Positions 24,990-33,607 of a stretch of DNA of 64,000 bases are shown here, one piece after another (position 1 is the first letter of the stretch; each line of letters starts with the position of its first letter). The notes below the pieces were generated by a model. The model searched no databases, was not told the origin of the DNA, and worked only from the letters and a program-made list of their open reading frames with translations. Source of the stretch: Sphingomonas leidyi (GTDB lineage Bacteria; Pseudomonadota; Alphaproteobacteria; Sphingomonadales; Sphingomonadaceae). A program made the position numbers and the translations under genes. The stretch spans positions 186,001-250,000 of the forward strand of contig NZ_JAASQV010000004.1 in the NCBI RefSeq assembly GCF_011761945.1, read 5' to 3'.

Positions 24990-26630
24990 TCAGGCAGCCG
25001 CGGCGGGATCCGTCCCGAAGCGGCGGCGCAGCGCCTGCTTGTCGATCTTGCCGGTCATCGCGAGGGGCATGCGCTCCACGCGCTCGATCGCATCGGGCAT
25101 CCACCAGCGCGGGACGGCGCCGTCGAGCGCGGCGCGGATCTCCGCGTCGGTCGCGCCCTGCCCCTCCGCTTCGATCACCAGCACCGGGCGCTCGGTCCAT
25201 TTGGCATGCGCCCGCCCGATCACCGCGACCAGCGATACCCCCGGCAGGCCGCCGACGATCGCTTCGATCTCGCCCGGGTTGATCCATTCGCCGCCCGACT
25301 TGATCAGGTCCTTGGTACGGCCGGTGATCGCGAGATTGCCCTCGGCGTCGATCGTCGCGAGATCGCCGGTGTCGAACCAGCCCTGGGCGTCGGTCGCCGG
25401 AGTCTCCTGGCCGAAATAGCAATGGACGGTGCCCGATCCGCGGACCTGGAGATGCCCCTCCACGCCGCGCTGGGCTGCAAGCTCGCCGCCCTCGGCATCG
25501 ACCAGCCGCAGGTCGACGCCCAGCGGCGGGCGGCCGGCGATGCTGGCCCGGCCGGCATTGCCCGGCGGAGTCACGGTGCCGAGCGGTGCGAGCTCGGTCA
25601 TGCCCCAGCTGGTCTGGACGCGGACGCCGAGGCGCGACTCGATCCGGTCGATCAGCGCCTGGGGCACGCCGGAGCCGCCGAGCAGCACGCGCCGGAGCGT
25701 GGGCAGCGCCGTGCCGGTCTGCTCGAGATGCTCGATCAGCCCGAGCCACACGGTCGGCACGCCCACCGCCAGCGTGACGCCCTCGCTGCGGATCAGCGCG
25801 GCCAGGCTCGCGCCGTCATTGTGACAACCCGAGAACACCAGCCGCGCGCCCGAAGCCGGCGCGGCGAAGGGCAGGCCCCAGCCATTGGCGTGGAACATCG
25901 GCACGGCGGCGAGGATCGAATCGCCCGCATTGATCCCCATCACATCGCTCTGCAGCAGCGAGAGCGTGACCAGATAGTTGCAGCGATGGCTGTAGGGCAC
26001 GCCCTTGGGCGCGCCGGTCGTGCCCGAGGTGAAGCAGAGGCCCGCTTCCTCGCGCTCGGAAAAGCCGCCCCAGTCCAGCGCCTTGCCGTGCTCGGCGAGC
26101 AACTCCTGCAGTGTCCGTACCGGCACCGCGCCGCAATCGGGCAGCGGGAAATCGGCACCGGGCTCGTCCAGGATCAGCACCTGCACGATGCCCGGGCACA
26201 GCCGCACCAGTTCCTCGACCACCGCGCCCTGGTCGGGGCTGGCAGCGAGCAGTCGGTCGCCCGCCTGGCGCACCATGTCGGCAAGCTGCGCGACGCCCAG
26301 GCGCGGGTTGAGCGTGTGGCAGCTCACCCCCATGCCGAACGCCGCATACCAGCATTCCATATGGCCCTGGCTGTTCCAGGCGAGCGTGGCGATGCGGTCG
26401 CCCCGCGCGATGCCGAGCGCGGCGAAGGCCCCCGAGAGCAAGGTGCTGCGCTCCCGCAACGCCGCATAGTCGATCCGCGCAACCGGGCCGCCAACCCCGC
26501 CGCCGGTGACCACCTGCCCCTGCGGATGCCATTTGGCGGCGTGCGCGAGGAACTTGTCGAGCGTCAGCTCATAGGGCTGCAACCGCTCCAGTTCCCGCGC
26601 ACCCCCCGCCCGGAGCTGCCCCTCATGCAT
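24990..26630 (-). CDS. Fatty-acyl/aryl-CoA ligase (AMP-dependent)
   Basis: A 546-residue acyl-adenylate-forming enzyme. P-loop LCFTSGTTGAPKGVPYSH, adenine motif SWGMTELAPLG, GWFDTGDLATID and the hinge GRTKDLIKSGGEWI are complete; the catalytic lysine is in LAMTGKIDKQAL near the C-terminus. The overall pattern is that of medium/long-chain acyl-CoA ligases (AlkK-like). It activates a carboxylic acid for beta-oxidation. ATG at 26630 is used rather than the upstream codon that adds 23 residues. Its promoter shares a 16-mer with that of the hydrolase-thiolase unit. Confidence 0.9.
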   Translation of the reverse strand: MHEGQLRAGGARELERLQPYELTLDKFLAHAAKWHPQGQVVTGGGVGGPVARIDYAALRERSTLLSGAFAALGIARGDRIATLAWNSQGHMECWYAAFGMGVSCHTLNPRLGVAQLADMVRQAGDRLLAASPDQGAVVEELVRLCPGIVQVLILDEPGADFPLPDCGAVPVRTLQELLAEHGKALDWGGFSEREEAGLCFTSGTTGAPKGVPYSHRCNYLVTLSLLQSDVMGINAGDSILAAVPMFHANGWGLPFAAPASGARLVFSGCHNDGASLAALIRSEGVTLAVGVPTVWLGLIEHLEQTGTALPTLRRVLLGGSGVPQALIDRIESRLGVRVQTSWGMTELAPLGTVTPPGNAGRASIAGRPPLGVDLRLVDAEGGELAAQRGVEGHLQVRGSGTVHCYFGQETPATDAQGWFDTGDLATIDAEGNLAITGRTKDLIKSGGEWINPGEIEAIVGGLPGVSLVAVIGRAHAKWTERPVLVIEAEGQGATDAEIRAALDGAVPRWWMPDAIERVERMPLAMTGKIDKQALRRRFGTDPAAAA

Positions 26631-26691
26631 GCCAACGCTCTCCAAAACCTGTGTCTTTTTCTCTCCCCTTGGATGGCACCGGCTCCGATCC

Positions 26692-26707
26692 CCTGTCAAT
26701 CTTCATT
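26692..26707 (-). promoter_or_regulatory. Promoter element of the acyl-CoA ligase, duplicated at 33480
   Basis: CCTGTCAATCTTCATT, on the minus strand AATGAAGATTGACAGG, holds a perfect -35 TTGACA (26699-26694) 64 bases before the ligase ATG. The identical 16-mer lies at 33480-33495, 62 bases before the hydrolase start. Confidence 0.6.
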
Positions 26708-26786
26708 TATTTTCTAGTGAATTTGTTTGCGCACTGATATGCAGCCCTGCGAGCGCCGGAAACACGGCGCCGATGGGAGAGTGCCG

Positions 26787-27125
26787 ATGAAGGCTGGACG
26801 ACCGCGCCTCGCCGCGCGCCGAAGCGCCATGCCCTGGCTGCTGATGCTCGCACTCGCCGGCTGCGACCGGAGCGAGCCGAAGGAGGGCGCAGTGATCGTG
26901 CCGACGCCAAGCGTGGCGGCCACGCCCTCCCCCGTCGCCACGCCAATCGCCGGGCTGCGCACCGCAGATCACATCGAGCGGCTGCCGAACGCGGCGCCGA
27001 CCGCACCGGCACAGGCGCCGCCCGCGAAGATGCAGGTGCGCAAGGACTTCACCGATCCCCCGCTTCCCGCCGAGCTCGAGGACGATGGCGGCCTGAAGCC
27101 GCTACCGCCGCCGCCCCCGCGCTGA
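26787..27125 (+). CDS. Small proline-rich lipoprotein
   Basis: A 112-residue protein with lipoprotein signal PWLLMLALAGCDRSEP (lipobox LAGC at about Cys29), then a Pro/Ala/Thr-rich linker and a proline tail (LPPPPPR). Likely an envelope-anchored flexible spacer or a small accessory lipoprotein; no family recognised. ATG chosen after GGGAGAG; the upstream in-frame start would put 20 polar residues before the signal. Lies 49 bases before the esterase gene and probably in the same transcript. Confidence 0.68.
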   Translation: MKAGRPRLAARRSAMPWLLMLALAGCDRSEPKEGAVIVPTPSVAATPSPVATPIAGLRTADHIERLPNAAPTAPAQAPPAKMQVRKDFTDPPLPAELEDDGGLKPLPPPPPR

Positions 27126-27174
27126 GCCGGGCGACGGAAGGAAGAACAGAACCAACAGGAGAGGAGAAACTGCA

Positions 27175-28134
27175 ATGAAGGCACGTCTTTCGCGTTTCCG
27201 GCTGTCTTGGGCCGCGCTGCTTCTGGCATTCGCCACCGCATGCTTCGCCAGTCCCGCGGCAGCGACGCCCTGCACGGGCATCTGCTTCACGCCCGGGGAC
27301 TATTCGATCACGACGCTGCACAAGGGGCTGCTGCGCAACTATCTGGTGCATGTTCCCGCCAGCTATACCGGCCGGACGGCGGTGCCGCTGCTGCTCGACT
27401 TCCACGGCTTCAGCAAGGACGCGAGCAACGAGCGGCAATGGTCCGGCCAGCTCGCCGAATCCGACAGGCGCGGCTTCATCGCCGTGTGGCCGAACGGGGT
27501 GAGCCTGTCGTGGAACGCCTATGGCTGCTGTTTCCTGGGCGACGCGCTCAACATCGACGACGTCAGCTTCAACCGCGCGATCATCGCCGCGATGAAGGCC
27601 TATGCCAATATCGACGGCGACCGCGTGTTCGTGACCGGCATCTCGAACGGCGGCGGGATGGCGCAGCGCATGGCCTGCGAAGCGGCGGACCTGATCCGCG
27701 CCGCGGTCTCGGTCTCCTATCCGCTCAACCGCGAGACGTGCAGCCCGGCCCGGCCGATCGGCATGTGGGAAATCGCCGGCACCGCCGACACGACGATCAG
27801 CTATGACGGCAACACCGCGCCGCTGGGGCTGCCCAACGACCTGGCCGGCATTCCGCTGGGCGTGCAGGGCGCGCGCGCCAGCCTCGCCGCCTGGAAGCGG
27901 ATCCTGGGCTGCAGCGACGACCTGTATCGCGAGCAGCTTCCCGACGGATCGCATTATGCCGGTTCGCGGTTCGAGGAATATCGCAACTGCAACGGCGGCG
28001 TGCGCACCGGGCTGGTGTCGATCGCGAATGGCGGGCACGTCCTCTACAACGGCTATACCGAGCTGGGCAGCAATCCCGACAAGGCGCCGATCGACGTCGC
28101 CCCCTATATCTGGGACCATTTCTTCAACCTCTGA
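27175..28134 (+). CDS. Exported CE1/PHB-depolymerase-like esterase
   Basis: A 319-residue exported alpha/beta hydrolase. Signal peptide ends around PAAATPCTG. The oxyanion segment is LLLDFHGFSK, the nucleophile serine is in VTGISNGGGMAQ, a candidate aspartate is in AGTADTTISYDG and the histidine in ANGGHVLYNG. This is the LpqC/PHB-depolymerase/feruloyl-esterase branch. It probably hydrolyses an extracellular or periplasmic ester before uptake. Strong AGGAGAGGAG precedes the ATG. Followed by an MFS transporter. Confidence 0.85.
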   Translation: MKARLSRFRLSWAALLLAFATACFASPAAATPCTGICFTPGDYSITTLHKGLLRNYLVHVPASYTGRTAVPLLLDFHGFSKDASNERQWSGQLAESDRRGFIAVWPNGVSLSWNAYGCCFLGDALNIDDVSFNRAIIAAMKAYANIDGDRVFVTGISNGGGMAQRMACEAADLIRAAVSVSYPLNRETCSPARPIGMWEIAGTADTTISYDGNTAPLGLPNDLAGIPLGVQGARASLAAWKRILGCSDDLYREQLPDGSHYAGSRFEEYRNCNGGVRTGLVSIANGGHVLYNGYTELGSNPDKAPIDVAPYIWDHFFNL

Positions 28135-28195
28135 CCGACGCGCTGCCGGGCGGCGCGCGTCGCCCGGCAGCCGATCGCCGACCAAAGGAACGATC

Positions 28196-29554
28196 GTGCT
28201 CCAACCGACCGACGCGGCCGATGCGGCCGAAGCCTCACCTTCCGCGCCGCCCTCGGCCGCGATCCGCCCGACCAAATGGGGCGTCATCTGGCTGCTGACG
28301 CTCACGCTGTTCTCCGCGCTGACCGTGGGCGGGCTGCTCAGCCCCTTGCAGGAAGCGGTGAAGGCCGAGTTGCACCTCACCGATCTCGACATCGGCCTGC
28401 TCGCGGGCGGGGCGACCGCGATCCCGATCGCGCTGCTGTCGTTGCCGATCGCCTGGCTGGTGGATCACAGCACGCGCACGCGCCTGCTGATCATTCTCGC
28501 CTCCTTCTGGGCGATCGGGACGATCGGCACCGCCTTCGCCCCGAACTTCGCCGGGCTGTTCGCCGCGCGGCTGATCGCCGGGATCGGCGCGGGCACGGCG
28601 CTCCCGGTGCTGATCTCCCTCCTCGCCGATGTCTGCATGCCCGATCGGCGCGGACGCTCGATGCTGCTGGTGTCGATCGGCGCCTGGGCCGGCGCGGCGG
28701 CGGCGTTTGCGATCGGCGGCTCGCTGTTCGGCTATCTGACCAGCCATCCGGGTGCCGGCCTGCTCGGCATGACGCCGTGGCGCGAAGTCCATCTGCTGGT
28801 GGGCGTCGGCGCGGCGCTCGCGGTGCTGCCGCTCTTCCTCATCAAGGAGCCGCCGCGCTACGAAGTGGAGCAGACCAGCGTTTCGCTGCGCCTGGCGATG
28901 GACGCCTTCTGGCGGCGTCGCAAGTTCCTGGGCCCGCTGCTCGCCGGGCAGTTGACCGGCGGCATGGCCGAGGGCGCAGCGGCGATCTGGATGGGATCGC
29001 TGCTCATCCGCCAATATGGCCAGGCGCCCGGTTCGTTCGGCGGCTGGGTGGGTGCCGTGATCCTGGGATCGGGCATCATCGGATCGATCATCGGCGGCTT
29101 CGCCGCGGACGCGGCGGGCAAGCTCAAGATGCGCGGCGCCATCCTGCTGCCCGCTGCGATCGCAACGGCGCTGACCATTCCGGCAGGCGCCTTTTCGATC
29201 ATGCCGACCGTCACCGGCTTTGCCTGGACGCTGTTCGCGCTGCTGGTGGGCGGGACGATCGTCAACCTAGTCTCCTCGGCGGCGATCGCGGTGCTGATCC
29301 CGAACGAGGACCGCGCCGTGACGCTGGCAGGCATGAAGATTGCCGGCACGATGGTCGGCGCGGGCGTCGCCCCGCCGCTCGTCGTCTGGCTCTCGACCTT
29401 CAGCACGGGCAAATGGGGCCTGGGCGAAGCGGTGGCGATCATGGGCGTGGTGACCGGTGCGATGTCGCTGGCCGGCTTCTGGATCGCGATGCGCAACGCA
29501 CCCCAGCAAGTCGCGCGCGATCCGAACGCGAAGATGATCCCGGCGGAGGCCTGA
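28196..29554 (+). CDS. Major facilitator superfamily transporter
   Basis: A 452-residue transporter with 12 membrane segments and the motif-A-like loop WLVDHSTRTRLL between helices 2 and 3, and a conserved glycine-rich GSIIGGFAADAAGKLKMR in the second half. The GTG start is preceded by AAAGGAACG at good spacing; the open frame continues upstream through the esterase as shadow. Following an esterase, it may carry the released acid or alcohol across the inner membrane. Confidence 0.86.
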   Translation: MLQPTDAADAAEASPSAPPSAAIRPTKWGVIWLLTLTLFSALTVGGLLSPLQEAVKAELHLTDLDIGLLAGGATAIPIALLSLPIAWLVDHSTRTRLLIILASFWAIGTIGTAFAPNFAGLFAARLIAGIGAGTALPVLISLLADVCMPDRRGRSMLLVSIGAWAGAAAAFAIGGSLFGYLTSHPGAGLLGMTPWREVHLLVGVGAALAVLPLFLIKEPPRYEVEQTSVSLRLAMDAFWRRRKFLGPLLAGQLTGGMAEGAAAIWMGSLLIRQYGQAPGSFGGWVGAVILGSGIIGSIIGGFAADAAGKLKMRGAILLPAAIATALTIPAGAFSIMPTVTGFAWTLFALLVGGTIVNLVSSAAIAVLIPNEDRAVTLAGMKIAGTMVGAGVAPPLVVWLSTFSTGKWGLGEAVAIMGVVTGAMSLAGFWIAMRNAPQQVARDPNAKMIPAEA

Positions 29555-29575
29555 TGCCCGGCCAGGCCCCGCCTG

Positions 29576-29619
29576 CCCCTGTTCGCCGTCCCCGCGAGGG
29601 CGGGGACGGCGAACAGGGG
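29576..29619. terminator. Long perfect hairpin between convergent genes
   Basis: A 20-bp perfect inverted repeat (left arm CCCCTGTTCGCCGTCCCCGC) around a GAGG loop, between the ends of the rightward MFS gene and the leftward esterase gene. It can act as a bidirectional terminator; the CCCCGC/GCGGGG core resembles hairpins near 16580, 51005 and 57518, so it may also be a repeat family member. Confidence 0.6.
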
Positions 29620-29638
29620 GAACAGGTTGGGCTCGGGC

Positions 29639-30592
29639 CTAGCCGCCCTTCAAATGCCGCTTCAGCCAGTCATCGGCATCGCGGTTGGAGCGGACCGACA
29701 CGCCCGCCGTCTTGTGGACGTTGAAGCCGTGGAAGCCGCCCGGATAGACGTGCAGCTCGGTGGGCACGCCCGCCCGGATCAGGCGCGCGGCATAGGCCAG
29801 GTCCTCGTCGATGAAGAGATCGAGCGTGCCCGAGGAGAGAAAGGCCGGCGGCAGGCCGGCAAGGTCCTCCGCACGCGCCGCGGCGGCATAGGGCGGGATG
29901 CCCTCCCCGCCCGGCTCGGTCCCCAGATAGCTGCGCCAGCCGAAGCGATTGCTGCCCGAATTCCAGATGAACTCGCCGGCATGGGGATTGGGCTCGGCCG
30001 TGCAGGTCCGGTCGTCGAGCATCGGATAGATGAGCTGCTGGAAGGCAATGGTGAAATCGCCGCGATCGCGGACGAGCAGCGCCAGTGCGGCGGCCAGCCC
30101 GCCGCCGGCGCTCTCGCCACGAATGCCGATCCGCGCCGGATCGATCTCGAGCTCGGCCGCATGCGCATGGAGCCAGGCGAGGCCGGCATAGCAATCCTCG
30201 AGCGGCCCCGGGAACGGCGTCTCGGGCGCAAGCCGGTAATCGACGCTGACCAGCGCACAGCCCAGTATTTCGACCATGTGCCGGTGGACCGGCTCGAGCG
30301 TGACGGCCGCGCCGCCGACATAGCCGCCGCCATGGATGTGATAGATGCAGGGCAGCACCGTGCCCGCGCTCCCCGCGGGCCGATAGAGCAGCATCGGCAC
30401 GTCGGGAGCGCCGTCGCGACCGGGCGCGGTCAGCGCGCGCTTGTCGACACGCTCCGGATTCTCGACTTCGCCCAGCGGTATCCGTCCCGGCGCGCGCACC
30501 AGCGGCAACAGGCTCTCGTCCAGCGTAACCGCCGGCCAGAGCTCGAGCAGGTCGAGCAGCTCCGGATCGACGAGGTGGCGCGTTCCGGTCAT
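29639..30592 (-). CDS. Hormone-sensitive-lipase-type esterase
   Basis: A 317-residue cytosolic alpha/beta hydrolase. The HGGG oxyanion motif is IYHIHGGGYVGG, the nucleophile is in IRGESAGGGLAA, the acidic residue in TLDLFIDED and the histidine in YPGGFHGFN. Members cleave short-chain or bulky carboxyl esters. The start MTGTRHLV is used; a longer frame overlaps the SDR gene. It is the last gene of the minus-strand unit hydrolase-thiolase-SDR-esterase. Confidence 0.88.
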   Translation of the reverse strand: MTGTRHLVDPELLDLLELWPAVTLDESLLPLVRAPGRIPLGEVENPERVDKRALTAPGRDGAPDVPMLLYRPAGSAGTVLPCIYHIHGGGYVGGAAVTLEPVHRHMVEILGCALVSVDYRLAPETPFPGPLEDCYAGLAWLHAHAAELEIDPARIGIRGESAGGGLAAALALLVRDRGDFTIAFQQLIYPMLDDRTCTAEPNPHAGEFIWNSGSNRFGWRSYLGTEPGGEGIPPYAAAARAEDLAGLPPAFLSSGTLDLFIDEDLAYAARLIRAGVPTELHVYPGGFHGFNVHKTAGVSVRSNRDADDWLKRHLKGG

Positions 30593-30605
30593 GCTCTTGC
30601 TCCCA

Positions 30606-31433
30606 TCAGTTTCCCAGCCCACCGGCGACGAGCAGGGTCTGCCCACTGACATAGTCGCTTTCCGGCGCACAGAAGAAATAGACGCCGCCCGCCGCTTCCT
30701 CGGGCGTGCCGGGGCGGCCGAGCGGGATCTGCGCGGTCACGGTGTCGCGGAAACCGGCGGGCACGCCGAACCGGAGCTGCCGGCCCTCGATCTCCGCCCC
30801 GGCGTCGGGGTGATCGCTGGGCAAGTTCAGCCGCGTCTCGATGAAGCCGAAGGCGACGCAGTTCACGCAGACCTTCAGGCGGCCCCATTCCTTGGCGAGC
30901 GTCCTGGTCATGCCGATCACGGCGGACTTGGCCGAGGCATAGTTGACCTGGCCGGCATTGCCGTTGACGCCCGAGATCGACGAGATGTTGACCACCTTGC
31001 GGATCACTTCGCGCCCCTCCGCCGCTTCCGCCTTGGCCATGGCCCGCCACGGCTCGGCGGCGGCGCGCAGGATGCGGAACGGCGCGGTGACGTGCACGTC
31101 GAGCATCGCCTGGAACTGCTCGTCGCTCTGCTTGTGGATCACGCCGTCGCGCGTGTAGCCGGCATTGTTGACGATGATGTCGAGCCCGCCAAGCCCGTCG
31201 AGCGCGGCCTGGACGATGCGCTCCCCGAAATCGGGCGCGGTGACGCTGCCGTTGCAGGCGATCGCCCGCCCGCCGGCGGCGCGGATCTCCTCGATCACCG
31301 CCAGCGCGGGCGCCGCGTCGAGATCGTTGACCACCACCGCCGCGCCCTGCGACGCCAGCTTCAGCGCGACTGCCCGCCCGATCCCCCGCCCCGATCCCGT
31401 GACGATCGCGACCTTGCCTTCGAGCGCGCGCAT
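30606..31433 (-). CDS. Short-chain dehydrogenase/reductase
   Basis: A 275-residue SDR. Cofactor motif TGSGRGIG near the N-terminus, NNAG, the active-site serine in NISSISG and YASAK for the Tyr/Lys pair. The first acidic residue after beta-2 (VVNDLDA) suggests NAD(H) rather than NADP(H). It likely oxidises a hydroxyacyl or secondary alcohol intermediate. ATG is in a TGATG overlap with the thiolase stop; a GTG one codon earlier is an alternative. Confidence 0.88.
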   Translation of the reverse strand: MRALEGKVAIVTGSGRGIGRAVALKLASQGAAVVVNDLDAAPALAVIEEIRAAGGRAIACNGSVTAPDFGERIVQAALDGLGGLDIIVNNAGYTRDGVIHKQSDEQFQAMLDVHVTAPFRILRAAAEPWRAMAKAEAAEGREVIRKVVNISSISGVNGNAGQVNYASAKSAVIGMTRTLAKEWGRLKVCVNCVAFGFIETRLNLPSDHPDAGAEIEGRQLRFGVPAGFRDTVTAQIPLGRPGTPEEAAGGVYFFCAPESDYVSGQTLLVAGGLGN

Positions 31434-32617
31434 CACGCGCGGCCGTAGAGCGTCACCACGCAGGCGCCGCCCAGGCCGAGATTGTGCTGCAGCCCGAAGC
31501 GCATGCCTTCGACCTGGCGCCGGTCCGCCGTGCCGCGCAACTGCTGGACCAGCTCATGGCATTGGGCGAGGCCGGTGGCGCCGAGCGGATGGCCCTTCGA
31601 CAGCAACCCGCCCGAGGGGTTGGTCACGTGGCGCCCGCCATAGCTGTTGCCGCCGTCGCGAATATAGGCCTCCGCCCCGCCTTCCGCGCACAGGCCGAGC
31701 GCCTCGTAGCTGATCAGCTCGTTGGCGGTGAAGCAGTCGTGCAGCTCGATCGCCTGGATGTCGTCGGGACCGATGCCGGCCTGGTCATAGGTCATGCGCG
31801 CCGCCTCGCGCGTCATCTCATAGCCGACGACGCTCATCATCGATCCGGTCGCGAAGGTCTCGGCATAGTCGGTGGTCATCGCTTGGGCGACGATCTCCAC
31901 GCCCGCGTCCAGCCCGTGCCTCGCCGCAAAGGCCGGCGAGACGAGCACCGCCGCCGCCGCGCCGCACGTGGGCGGGCAGGCCTGGAAGCGGGTGAGCGGC
32001 CCATGGAGATGCGCGGAGGCCATCACTTCGTCGAGCGTCAGCGGATCGCGGAACAGCGCCAGCGGGTTGTGCGCCGCATGCGCGCGGGCCTTCACCGCGA
32101 TCATGCCGAACACGTCGTCGGGCGCGCCGTACCGGCTCTGATAATCGAGGCCCGCGCCGCCGAACTGCTGCGCGACCAGCGGCGCGCCCTCGTCCCGGCC
32201 GAGCAGCGCTTCCTGGCGGCTCAGATGATGGTCGAGCGAGCGCTTGCGATCCGTGAACACCGCCCCGAGCGCGCCCGGCAGCATCTGTTCGAAGCCGAAG
32301 GCCAGCACGCACTCGGCGACGCCGCTCTCGATCGCCTGGCGCGCCAGGAACAGCGCCGTCGATCCGGTGGAGCAGTTGTTGTTGACGTTGACGACCGGGA
32401 TGCCGGTGCAGCCCACTCGGTAGAGCGCCGACTGGCCGGCGGTGGAATCGGCATAGACATAGCCGGCATAGGCCTGCTGGACCTGCCGATATTCGATCCC
32501 CGCATCGGCGAGCGCCAGGCGGATCGCCTGCTCGGCCATCACGTCCCAATCCTCGCTGCGGCCGGGCTTGGCGAAGGGGATCATGCCGACGCCGGCGATG
32601 CGCGCGCGCGGCATCAT
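31433..32617 (-). CDS. SCP-x/lipid-transfer-type thiolase
   Basis: A 394-residue thiolase-fold protein of the SCP-x type. The nucleophilic cysteine is about Cys82 in VNNNCSTGSTALFLA, and the HDCFTANEL and NPSGGLLSKGHPLGATG blocks contain the catalytic His/Cys-like positions. Family members cleave or bind side-chain 3-ketoacyl-CoAs of sterols and branched acids; many are annotated as lipid-transfer proteins. The start overlaps the upstream stop (ATGATG). The larger open frame running to 33487 is a shadow of the hydrolase gene. Confidence 0.88.
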   Translation of the reverse strand: MMPRARIAGVGMIPFAKPGRSEDWDVMAEQAIRLALADAGIEYRQVQQAYAGYVYADSTAGQSALYRVGCTGIPVVNVNNNCSTGSTALFLARQAIESGVAECVLAFGFEQMLPGALGAVFTDRKRSLDHHLSRQEALLGRDEGAPLVAQQFGGAGLDYQSRYGAPDDVFGMIAVKARAHAAHNPLALFRDPLTLDEVMASAHLHGPLTRFQACPPTCGAAAAVLVSPAFAARHGLDAGVEIVAQAMTTDYAETFATGSMMSVVGYEMTREAARMTYDQAGIGPDDIQAIELHDCFTANELISYEALGLCAEGGAEAYIRDGGNSYGGRHVTNPSGGLLSKGHPLGATGLAQCHELVQQLRGTADRRQVEGMRFGLQHNLGLGGACVVTLYGRA

Positions 32618-33420
32618 GCGGCGCCCCCGGCGGCATCGACGCCGTCGATGAAGTCGAGGAAAGCGCTGGTCGACGCTTCGTTGTTCGCGACGAGATAATT
32701 GTGCCCGGCGCCCTTGAACTCGACATATCTGCTGTCGGGCAGCATCGCGTGCAGCTCGCGCCCCTTCTCCACCGGCACGGCCTTGTCCTCGTCGCCGTGC
32801 AGCACGAGCACCGGCATGGTCAGCCGCGCCTGCGCCCGTTCGCGCGTGGTGGCATAGGCCGCGATCGCCTGGGCCTGGGCGCGCACGCCGGCCATGGTGA
32901 AGCGGTCCCTGGAGAGCACGCCGATATCGTGCAGCGCCGCGTCGCGCGGGGCGGCGCTGCCATAGGCCTCCGGCTTGGCCCGCTTGAACATCGCCCGGAC
33001 CAGCCAGCGCGGCAGGCGGTAGATCAGCTTCTGGGCGCCCTTGATCTCGGTCTGCTCGGTCTTGAGCATGGTGCAGCCGAGCGTCACCGAGCGGGTGCGC
33101 TCGGGATATGCCATCGCGAACTCGGCCGCGATGCCGCCGCCCATCGAGACGCCATAGACATGCGCGCCCGTCTCGCCGGCCGCCTCCAGCACCGCCAGCG
33201 CATCGGCGGCGAACTGCGCGATGGTGACGCCGGGCGTGGTGTCGCTCTCGCCGGTGCCGCGATTGTCGAACCAGATCGCGCGGTGGTTCCGCGTCAGCGC
33301 CGGCAGCAGCGGATACCACATCCGCGAACTGTAGAGATGGCCCATGATCAGCAGCACCGGCGTGCCGCTGCCCTCCGCTTCCCAATGGATGCTTGCGCCG
33401 TTGCTCCGAACGAATGGCAC
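32614..33420 (-). CDS. Alpha/beta hydrolase
   Basis: A 268-residue cytosolic hydrolase. The nucleophile elbow is VYGVSMGGGIAA, the aspartate in LVLHGDEDKAVP and the histidine in KGAGHNYLV. The GTG start (VPFVRSNGASIHW) follows GGGAGAG; the longer frame begins 14 codons earlier without Shine-Dalgarno. First gene of a four-gene unit with thiolase, SDR and HSL-type esterase. It may cleave a C-C bond or ester in a ring- or side-chain-degradation step. Confidence 0.85.
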   Translation of the reverse strand: MPFVRSNGASIHWEAEGSGTPVLLIMGHLYSSRMWYPLLPALTRNHRAIWFDNRGTGESDTTPGVTIAQFAADALAVLEAAGETGAHVYGVSMGGGIAAEFAMAYPERTRSVTLGCTMLKTEQTEIKGAQKLIYRLPRWLVRAMFKRAKPEAYGSAAPRDAALHDIGVLSRDRFTMAGVRAQAQAIAAYATTRERAQARLTMPVLVLHGDEDKAVPVEKGRELHAMLPDSRYVEFKGAGHNYLVANNEASTSAFLDFIDGVDAAGGAA

Positions 33421-33479
33421 GTCTTCTCTCCCACGCGGTCTCCGCGCCGCATGCGAAGACACAGCATGACCAAGGCCGG

Positions 33480-33504
33480 CCTGTCAATCTTCATTCATGA
33501 ATCA
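33480..33504 (-). promoter_or_regulatory. Promoter and operator of the hydrolase-thiolase unit
   Basis: Minus-strand -35 TTGACA (33487-33482) within the same 16-mer found before the acyl-CoA ligase, immediately downstream of the near-palindrome TCATTCATGAATCA (33491-33504), which matches the sites before the TonB receptor at 13 of 14 degenerate positions. The -10 (CTGTGT) is weak. Confidence 0.55.
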
Positions 33505-33607
33505 ATTAGTTTATACAAAGGAGGCGACCCGCAAGGGCCGCCTCAGGATCAAAGAGACGCTGCACGAAGTTGCAATCGGCCATCGCCTCGGGGCTCGTTC
33601 GACTGGA

